11,660 nt of DNA, from positions 1 to 11,660 of the forward strand of contig VGTA01000041.1 of assembly GCA_016874875.1 (NCBI GenBank). The letters are read 5' to 3'. Positions 1 through 5,826 of this stretch are shown here, in pieces (positions within the stretch are counted from its first letter, which is position 1; the number at the start of each line of letters is the position of its first letter). Position numbers and translations under genes: made by a program. This DNA is from Deltaproteobacteria bacterium (GTDB lineage: Bacteria > Myxococcota_A > Bradymonadia > UBA7976 > VGTA01). The notes beneath the pieces were generated by a model, which searched no databases, was not told the origin of the DNA, and was given only the letters and a program-made list of their open reading frames with translations.

Positions 1-2
1 AG

Positions 3-2045
3 GGCGGGGCGGTGGGGCCCTACCTCGTGCGCGTGTCCACCCTTGAGCTGTTTTCGCCGGGCGGGGGCGGGGCGGGGGGCGCGGGGGGGCTGTGTGAGGT
101 GGACGCGGACTGCGCGTGCGCCGACCTGGTGTGCGTTGGCGGGGCGTGCGCCGCCGCCCGCGCTGAGCGTGAGCCCAACGACACCCCCGCCGCCGCCACG
201 GCGCTCCCCCTCGGCGCGCGCCTCTCGGGCGCCCTCTCGGCGGTGGGCGACGTTGACGCTTATCGCCTCGAGGTGAGCGGCGCGCAGGTGGGCGCGCGCC
301 TCGACCTGCGCGTGGACCTCCCCTGCTCGGGCGCGGAGCTCGCCGCGAGTCTCCGCCTGCTGAGTCCGGCGGGCGCGCTCCTGCGCGTGGGCGCGCCCGC
401 CGCTGACGCCGTGGCGATGATTGAGGGCTGGGCCCCCTCGGCGCCTGGCGCCTACACGCTCTTGGTCGAGGGGCTCATCGCGGCGCGGGGCGACTATGTG
501 GTCTCGGCGGCGCCCTCGGCGGGCGAGGCGTGGCGGCCGCTGGGGGCGCGCGCCTGCGCGGGGGACGCCGACTGCGGCTGCGACCTCCTCCGCTGCGACG
601 CCCCGCTGGGGCAGCAGGGGGCGTGCGTGTCGCGCGTGGGCGCGGAGGTGGAGCCCAACGACGAGCCGCTGGCCGCGCGGGCGCTGCGGGTGAGCGCGCT
701 TGGGGTGGCGGAGCTGCTCGGGGAGCTCTCGGCGGGCGCGGACGTGGACGTGTTTGCGCTGAGCGTGGCGGAGGGCGATGAGTGGTCGTATCGGGCGGTG
801 GCCCTCCTCAACCCCTGCGCGCAGCCCACGGCGCCGCGCCTCGCGCTCCGCGTCTTTGACCCCAGCGGCGCGCTCGTCGCGCAGGCGGAGGGGGCGGCGG
901 GCTCCCCCGCGCTCGCCCTCCCGCGCTGGCTCCCCGCGCGCCCCGGCGTCCATCGCCTCGAGGTGCGCCTCGCCCCCGGCGACGCCGCCCCCCTGCCCGC
1001 CTCCTATCCCGCCTCCTATCTGCTGCGCGTGGCGCCTGAGGAGTCGTGCGCGCCGCCCTCGGCGCCCGAGGGGGCGGGGGGGGGCTGCGGCTGCGCGGAG
1101 CGCGTGTGCGTGGCGGCGGCGGGGGCGCCGGCGGGGGGGGTGTGCGCGCGCGCGCCCTCGCTGTCGCAGGAGCTCGAGCCCAACGACCTCGCGAGCTACG
1201 CGGTGAGTCTCTCGGCGGCGGGCGTCGCCTTCCTCGGCGCGGAGCGCTACGCGCGCCTCGGCGGGCAGGGGGACGTGGACCACTTCTCGTTCAGCTTCAC
1301 CGACGCGCAGCGCGGCGCCCTCTTCCGCGCGTCGGCGGCGCCCTTCTGCGGCGGGGCGGCGCTCCCCGTGTCGCTCGCGCTCTGGCGGGCGGGGGCGCCG
1401 GCGGAGGCGCTCGACCCTCACCTCTTCCGCGCGGTGGACGGCGGCGCCCTCACCCTGCGCGCCGCCCTCGGCGCCCCCCCTGAGGGGGAGGGGCCGCGCC
1501 CCTCGGCGGGGGAGTACGTGCTGCGCGTTGACCCCGTGGCGTGCGCGGCGGACGACGACTGCCTCTGCGCGGAGGCGTCGTGCGCGGGGGGCGCGTGCCT
1601 CCTCACGCACCCAGAGGTGGAGCCCAACGACTCGGCGGCGCAGGCGCGCCTCCTGCCGGTCGCGGCGGGCGGCGCGCCCGTCACGCGCTCCGGGGCGCTC
1701 TCCGCGCCCCTCCCCGGCGCCCTCGCCCTCGACAGCGACCACTACGCCCTCCTGCTGCGGGCGGAGGACGTCGCCGCCGGGGCGCTCGAGGTGCTCGCGG
1801 AGGTGGGCGCCTCCTGCGGCGCCCCCCCGCCCCCCCGCGCCGTCACCGTCTACCACGCGCCCGACCCGGCGCGCCCCGACCTCAACCGCGTGCTCGCGTC
1901 GGAGCGCGCCGCCGCGGGGCGGCCCCTGCGCCTCACGGCGCGCGCGGAGGAGCCGGGGCTCTATGTGGTGCGCGTCGCCCCCGCCGACGCCCTGAGCGCC
2001 CCGGGCCCCTACGCGCTCACGCTGTCCCTGCGCGCCGCCCCTTGA
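3..2045 (+). CDS. secreted cysteine-knot/PPC-domain repeat protein, 5' end missing
   Basis: The frame is open to the left window edge, and the first residues (PYLVRVS) look like the last strand of a PPC domain, so the true start lies upstream; the GTG at 12 is not a convincing start. Residues below are counted from that GTG. Four units follow. Each has a five-cysteine segment (C28-C46, C182-C205, C346-C378, C511-C529) with invariant core C-x-C-x4-C, then an EPND motif (54, 214, 389, 537) and a pre-peptidase C-terminal (PPC) type beta-sandwich. The sandwich shows D-V-D-x-[YF] (GDVDAY, ADVDVF, GDVDHF; weaker SDHY in the fourth) and a closing G-x-Y-x-L strand. PPC domains are known as non-catalytic appendages of secreted proteins. 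No protease or other enzyme motif is visible. The retained part has no lysine and exactly 24 cysteines. It precedes an OmpA-type gene by 43 bases. A surface or matrix role is inferred; the missing N-terminus could still carry an enzyme. Confidence 0.85.
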   Translation, partial: GGAVGPYLVRVSTLELFSPGGGGAGGAGGLCEVDADCACADLVCVGGACAAARAEREPNDTPAAATALPLGARLSGALSAVGDVDAYRLEVSGAQVGARLDLRVDLPCSGAELAASLRLLSPAGALLRVGAPAADAVAMIEGWAPSAPGAYTLLVEGLIAARGDYVVSAAPSAGEAWRPLGARACAGDADCGCDLLRCDAPLGQQGACVSRVGAEVEPNDEPLAARALRVSALGVAELLGELSAGADVDVFALSVAEGDEWSYRAVALLNPCAQPTAPRLALRVFDPSGALVAQAEGAAGSPALALPRWLPARPGVHRLEVRLAPGDAAPLPASYPASYLLRVAPEESCAPPSAPEGAGGGCGCAERVCVAAAGAPAGGVCARAPSLSQELEPNDLASYAVSLSAAGVAFLGAERYARLGGQGDVDHFSFSFTDAQRGALFRASAAPFCGGAALPVSLALWRAGAPAEALDPHLFRAVDGGALTLRAALGAPPEGEGPRPSAGEYVLRVDPVACAADDDCLCAEASCAGGACLLTHPEVEPNDSAAQARLLPVAAGGAPVTRSGALSAPLPGALALDSDHYALLLRAEDVAAGALEVLAEVGASCGAPPPPRAVTVYHAPDPARPDLNRVLASERAAAGRPLRLTARAEEPGLYVVRVAPADALSAPGPYALTLSLRAAP
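63..89 (+). other. G-tract cluster (possible G-quadruplex) in glycine linker
   Basis: Four guanine runs of five, four, six and seven bases are separated by one, one and three bases on the coding strand. They encode the glycine-rich linker just before the first complete cysteine knot. The spacing fits the usual G-quadruplex rule (four runs of at least three Gs with short loops). Given the base composition it may be only a by-product of glycine codons. Confidence 0.4.
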
Positions 2046-2073
2046 GCCCCTTGAGCCCCTTGAGCCCCTTGAG
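2038..2073 (+). repeat. four perfect copies of a 9-bp repeat carrying in-frame stop codons
   Basis: The unit ccccttgag occurs four times head to tail. It starts in the last codons of the upstream gene and runs through most of the 43-base gap. Because the period is nine, its TGA codons at 2043, 2052, 2061 and 2070 all fall in the reading frame of the upstream gene, giving a ladder of four stops. In the frame one base earlier it would read as Leu-Ser-Pro repeats. No hairpin is formed, so it does not look like an intrinsic terminator. Confidence 0.9.
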
Positions 2074-2088
2074 CCAGAGAGCCACCGA

Positions 2089-5000
2089 ATGAGCCCCTTC
2101 CCCATCGGGCGCCTCGCCCCCCGCCCCCGCCTGACGCGCGCCGCGCGCCGCCCTGCCGGCGCCCTCGCCGCGGGCGCCCTCGCCGCCGCGCTCTCGTGGG
2201 CGCCGCGCGAGGCCCGCGCCGAGGGGCCCGCCCTGCGCGCGCGCCTCTACACCCTCTCGCCGAGCGCCTACTCGCGCGCCGTCGTGGCGCCCGCGGACCT
2301 CGATGAGCTCACGCCCCCGGCGGGCGCCGCGCGCGCGGCGGTGGAGGCGGCCCTCTTTGAGTGCGGCGACCGCCTCGCCGTGTGGGCGCGCCTCGACGTG
2401 AGTCCGTCGGCGCCCTCGGCGCTCCGGGCGCGCTTGGCGCTGAGCGCCACGCCGCCGTCGGGGCGCCCCGGGGTGCGCCTAGCGCCGCTGGGGGCGCCGG
2501 CGCTCTTTTCGTCGGTGGGGGCGCCTAGCGCGCGCGAGGAGGGCGCGGGCGAGGAGGGCGCCCTGGGGGCGCTTATGGTGGAGGGCCTCGCGCCCGGCGC
2601 GGCGGTGGCGGTGCGGCGGGACCTCGTGGTGCGCTGCGCGCCCGGCGCGCGCCCCAGCGGCGACCTGCGCGTGCGCCTCGCGGCGTCTTACGCGCTAGGC
2701 GCGGAGGTGGGCGCGGAGGTGGGCGCGGAGGTGGGCGCGGAGGTGGTCACGCTGTCGCGGGTGGAGCGCCTCGGCGGGGTGAGCGCGCCGCTCCCGCGCC
2801 TCGCCCTCGCGCCGCGCGGCGAGGACGGCGCCTGCCCCTCCCCAGACGCCCTCCGCCTCGCCCCGCCCGCGCCCCTCTCCTTGAGCGCCCCGGGGCCCCT
2901 GTGGCTCTGCTATGTGATGGAGAATCGAGGGGGGCGCGACCTCTTGGGGGCGCGCCTCACCTCGTCGGACCTCGGGGCGGTGCCCCTCTCGTGGCCTGGG
3001 CTGAGGCTGGCGGCGGGGGAGGCGCGCGCGCTGGCGCTGCGCCATGAGCCGCGCGCGTCCGTGTGGCTCGAGGCCTCCCTCGCGGGCGAGGGCGCCGCGC
3101 CGGGCGGCGAGGCGGTGGGGGCGACGGCGCGCGTCTTTGTGCGCGTCTCGTCGCCAGAGGACGCCGACGGCGACGGGCTGGGCGACGGGGAGGAGCTGGC
3201 GCTCGGCACAGACCTCTTCTCGGCGGACTCGGACGACGACGGGCTGCTCGATGCCGATGAGCTGGCGTGGGGCACAGACCCCCTCAATCCCGACTCGGAC
3301 GGCGATGGGCTGCGCGATGGGCTCGAGGGTGACCCCCTCGCCGCCCTGAGCCCCGACGCCGACGACGACGGGCTGCCGGACGGCCTCGAGCGCGGCGCGC
3401 GCGGCGACCTCGACCCCTCCACCCTCACCGACCACCGGGCGGCGGACACCGACGGGGGCGGCTGCCCCGACTGGATGGAGGACCTGAGCCGCGATGGGCG
3501 CGTGGATGGGGGCGAGACCGACCCCCTCGACGCCCTCGATGATGTGGACGGCGACGGCGATGGTCTGTGCGACGCCTATGAGCGCGCCCTCGGCGCCAAC
3601 CCGGCGCGCGCGGATTCCGATGAGGACGGGGTGCCCGACGCGGAGGAGGCGCGCTTGGCGGAGGACACCGACGGCGACGGCCTGATCAACATTATCGACC
3701 CCGACAGCGACGGCGACGACCTCGGCGACGGCGCCGAGCGCCGGGCGGGGACGGACCCCCTCGACCCCGACACCGACGGCGGCGGCGCGCGCGACGGCGC
3801 GGAGGACCGCGACGGGGACGGCGCGCGCGGCGCCACCGAGACCGACCCCCTCGACCCCCTCGACGATGACCTCGACGTGGACGGCGACGCCATCCCGCCC
3901 CCCTTTGACCGCTGCCCGCTCGCCTATGACCCCGCGCAGGAGGACGCCGACGGCGATGGGGTGGGGGACGCCTGTGACGAGGATGGCGACGGCGATGGGG
4001 TCTTGGATGGCCTGTCGCCGCAGCGCCCGCAGGGCTGCGCGCAGGGCGCGGGCGGCGCCCCCTCCCCCGCGCCCCTCGCCGCCCTGGCGGGGCTGGCGGC
4101 GCTGGCGGGGCTGGCGGCGCGCGCTCAGGCGCGCGGGCGCCCTCGCCCAACGGCGCCCGGGCGGGCCCGCGCCCGGACGCGGAGCTTGCCGTGCGCCCTG
4201 ACGCGCGCCCTGACGCGCGCCCTGACGCGCGCCATCGCGCTCACCCTCGCCCTCTGCCCCTCCGCGCGCGCCCTCCCGCTCGCGGAGGAGCGCGGCTTCT
4301 CGGTGCGCCCGCTCGCCGTCGACTACGACCCCTCGGCGCTCCCCGGTGGCCTGAGCGCTCGCCCGGCGCCCGCTGACGCGCGCGCCTGGGGCGTGGGGCT
4401 CTCCTCGTCGTACATCGATGAGCCCCTCGCCCTCACGCTCTACGCGCCCGGGGGCGGGGGGGCGCCGCGGCGGGCGGCGACGCCGCTGGCGGGGCGCCTC
4501 GACGCGGAGCTGCTGGGCTGGTGGCGCCGCGGACTCGGCGCGGGGGAGCTGCTCTTGGGCGCGCGCCTCCCCGCGGCGCTCGCGCAGCGCCGCCCGAGCG
4601 CCGCCGGCGCCGCCGCGCTCGCCGCCGGCGACCTGCCCGCGCGCGCCCTCGGCGACCTCACGTTCTCCGCCCGCTACGCCCGCCCCCTCGCCGCGCCCGG
4701 CGCGCTCTCCTCGTGGTCGTGGGCGGCGCAGGTGGACCTCTCGACCCCCTCGGGCGCCCTCGCGGGCGAGTCCTCCTACATGGGCGACCCCCTCCCCACC
4801 GTCACCGCCCGCCTCGGCGGCGCCTACAGCGGCGCGCGCCTCCGCGCTGACCTCTCGGCGGGCTACCTGTGGCGCGCGCGCGTCTCGTATGTGGGTGAGC
4901 CTGTGCAGAGCGCCCTCCTCGCGCACGTCTCGGCGCAGGGGCGCATCGCGGCGGACACGGAGGAGCTCACGGCGCTCCTCGCCGACGCCCACGCCGCCCC

Positions 5001-5826
5001 CGCGCACACCTCAGCGCGCGCCGTGGCGCAGCTGTCGTGGGAGGGGCGCGCGTGGTCGGCGCAGCTCTCCGCGGCGCGCGCGCTCCGCTTTGGAGTCGCG
5101 ACGCCCGCCTGGCAGGGGGGCCTCGCCGTCCGCTGGTCGCCCGCGCCCGCCGCGCCCGCTGAGCCCGCCGCCGCCGCCGCGCCCGCCGCCGCCGCCGCGC
5201 CCGCCACCGCCCCGCTCCCCTGCGAGGGGGAGGGCTGCCTGCGCGACGAGGACGGCGACGGCGTGCTCGACCGCCTCGACCGCTGCCCGCGCGTCCAGGG
5301 CGTGGTGCGCGCTGACGGCTGCCCCGCCGAGGACCTCGACGGCGACGGGGTGCTCAATGAGGGCGACCGCTGCCCAGCCAACGAGGGCCTCACGGGCAAC
5401 AAGGGCTGCCCCGACGGCGAGCTCGCCCTCCCCCTCGACCTCCGCGCGCCGATCGTCTTTCACTTTGGGGTGGAGCGCCTCACGAGCGAGCAGAGTCTGG
5501 AGTGGCGTCGCCTAGAGCGCGTCGCCGCGCTCCTCAAGCGCCGCCCTGAGGTGCGCGTGGTGGTGGCGGGGCACGCCGACTACAAGGGCGACGACAAGCT
5601 CAACGCGGCGGTGGCGGAGCGCCGCGCCGCCCACGTCGCACAGGAGCTCATCTCGCGCGGGGTGCGCGCCGCGCAGGTGACGCAGGTCTCGTTCGGCGAG
5701 GCCTTCCCCGTGGTGCGTGACCTCGAAGATCACCGCCGCATCCCCAACCGCCGCGTGACGGTGACCTTTGTTCAAGCGGCGCGGCCCGCTGAGCCGCCAG
5801 GAGCCCCCCTCGATGCTCTCCCCTGA
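2089..5826 (+). CDS. TSP3 calcium-repeat surface protein fused to OmpA-family outer-membrane protein
   Basis: One 1245-residue frame from ATG 2089, which has a weak AGAGAG ribosome site seven bases upstream. Residues 1-44 form a signal peptide (cleavage near ARA|EG). Residues 45-355 are beta-rich and include a DUF11-like stretch near 270-350. Residues 356-642 hold about ten D-x-D-x-D-G thrombospondin type 3 calcium motifs. Residues 649-687 look like a MYXO-CTERM tag, and 700-728 like a second signal peptide. Residues 735-1016 resemble the barrel-like part of myxobacterial OmpA proteins. An Ala/Pro linker (about 1018-1044), two more TSP3 motifs with CP pairs (1053-1108) and an OmpA C-terminal domain (1120-1228) follow. 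The OmpA domain has GHAD (Asp1164), Arg1179 and NRRV (1220-1223), the positions that bind peptidoglycan diaminopimelate in characterised OmpA. All four lysines lie after residue 1100. It may be two genes joined by a lost stop, a true fusion or an assembly error. Domain calls are firm; unity of the product is not. Confidence 0.85.
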   Translation: MSPFPIGRLAPRPRLTRAARRPAGALAAGALAAALSWAPREARAEGPALRARLYTLSPSAYSRAVVAPADLDELTPPAGAARAAVEAALFECGDRLAVWARLDVSPSAPSALRARLALSATPPSGRPGVRLAPLGAPALFSSVGAPSAREEGAGEEGALGALMVEGLAPGAAVAVRRDLVVRCAPGARPSGDLRVRLAASYALGAEVGAEVGAEVGAEVVTLSRVERLGGVSAPLPRLALAPRGEDGACPSPDALRLAPPAPLSLSAPGPLWLCYVMENRGGRDLLGARLTSSDLGAVPLSWPGLRLAAGEARALALRHEPRASVWLEASLAGEGAAPGGEAVGATARVFVRVSSPEDADGDGLGDGEELALGTDLFSADSDDDGLLDADELAWGTDPLNPDSDGDGLRDGLEGDPLAALSPDADDDGLPDGLERGARGDLDPSTLTDHRAADTDGGGCPDWMEDLSRDGRVDGGETDPLDALDDVDGDGDGLCDAYERALGANPARADSDEDGVPDAEEARLAEDTDGDGLINIIDPDSDGDDLGDGAERRAGTDPLDPDTDGGGARDGAEDRDGDGARGATETDPLDPLDDDLDVDGDAIPPPFDRCPLAYDPAQEDADGDGVGDACDEDGDGDGVLDGLSPQRPQGCAQGAGGAPSPAPLAALAGLAALAGLAARAQARGRPRPTAPGRARARTRSLPCALTRALTRALTRAIALTLALCPSARALPLAEERGFSVRPLAVDYDPSALPGGLSARPAPADARAWGVGLSSSYIDEPLALTLYAPGGGGAPRRAATPLAGRLDAELLGWWRRGLGAGELLLGARLPAALAQRRPSAAGAAALAAGDLPARALGDLTFSARYARPLAAPGALSSWSWAAQVDLSTPSGALAGESSYMGDPLPTVTARLGGAYSGARLRADLSAGYLWRARVSYVGEPVQSALLAHVSAQGRIAADTEELTALLADAHAAPAHTSARAVAQLSWEGRAWSAQLSAARALRFGVATPAWQGGLAVRWSPAPAAPAEPAAAAAPAAAAAPATAPLPCEGEGCLRDEDGDGVLDRLDRCPRVQGVVRADGCPAEDLDGDGVLNEGDRCPANEGLTGNKGCPDGELALPLDLRAPIVFHFGVERLTSEQSLEWRRLERVAALLKRRPEVRVVVAGHADYKGDDKLNAAVAERRAAHVAQELISRGVRAAQVTQVSFGEAFPVVRDLEDHRRIPNRRVTVTFVQAARPAEPPGAPLDALP
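2698..2745 (+). repeat. four copies of a 12-bp repeat encoding Gly-Ala-Glu-Val
   Basis: The unit ggcgcggaggtg is repeated four times in frame inside the N-terminal beta-rich region of the TSP3/OmpA protein (residues 204-219). Copies are identical at the DNA level, which suggests recent expansion by slippage. The following codons (Val, Thr) break the pattern. Confidence 0.9.
4033..4149 (+). other. internal MYXO-CTERM-like sorting signal
   Basis: Residues 649-687 of the 2089-5826 product show the three parts of a MYXO-CTERM type tag: a Gly-Cys pair (Cys650), a hydrophobic Ala/Leu helix (about 661-677) and an arginine-rich tail (RAQARGRPR, 678-686). Such tags normally end a protein; known family members are cut near the Cys by a myxosortase-type intramembrane protease and the product goes to the cell surface. 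Here the frame continues for about 560 more residues. The helix is short and alanine-rich, so the call is by pattern only. Confidence 0.6.
4186..4272 (+). other. internal signal-peptide-like segment and possible second start (TTG)
   Basis: Residues 700-728 of the 2089-5826 product have arginines followed by a hydrophobic run (AIALTLALC) and an A-x-A site (SARA|LPLAEE), as in a Sec signal peptide. The sequence after it begins the OmpA-type half. TTG at 4186 is the only usable in-frame start near it; GGAG ends just one base before it, too close for a normal ribosome site. An independent gene 4186-5826 (546 residues) is therefore possible but poorly supported by its start signals. Confidence 0.55.
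4195..4233 (+). repeat. 12-bp repeat encoding Ala-Leu-Thr-Arg in the internal signal peptide
   Basis: The unit gccctgacgcgc occurs three times perfectly (4195-4230), plus the first codon of a fourth copy. It builds the arginine-containing part of the internal signal-peptide-like segment. Confidence 0.9.
5140..5220 (+). other. alanine/proline linker of the OmpA half
   Basis: Residues 1018-1044 of the 2089-5826 product are almost only alanine and proline, with GCC and CCC codons in runs. The stretch lies between the barrel-like region and the TSP3/OmpA domains, where related proteins carry a flexible periplasmic linker. The DNA is low complexity and prone to slippage. Confidence 0.7.
5799..5803 (+). 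promoter_or_regulatory. ribosome binding site that sets the lipoprotein start
   Basis: AGGAG lies nine bases before ATG 5813, inside the last codons of the preceding gene. An in-frame TTG at 5768 would add 15 residues but would put extra charged residues before the signal peptide. The ATG is preferred because it combines this site with a clean lipoprotein signal. Confidence 0.8.

Noticed and set aside
12..14. GTG at 12 as the true start of the first gene
   Set aside because: The frame is open upstream and the first residues match the final strand of a PPC domain, so the gene is cut by the window edge.
3..2045. Metalloprotease or subtilase because of the PPC domains
   Set aside because: No HExxH, catalytic-triad or other protease motif is visible in the part present; PPC domains alone do not show an enzyme.
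2695..5007. Long antisense open frame of 770 codons on the minus strand
   Set aside because: It lies wholly opposite the TSP3/OmpA gene and reads as low-complexity Arg/Gly/Ala/Val text with no domain. At this GC content stops are too rare for length alone to count.
5768..5812. TTG 5768 as start of the lipoprotein
   Set aside because: It would add a charged 15-residue prefix. ATG 5813 has a well-spaced AGGAG and gives a standard lipoprotein signal.
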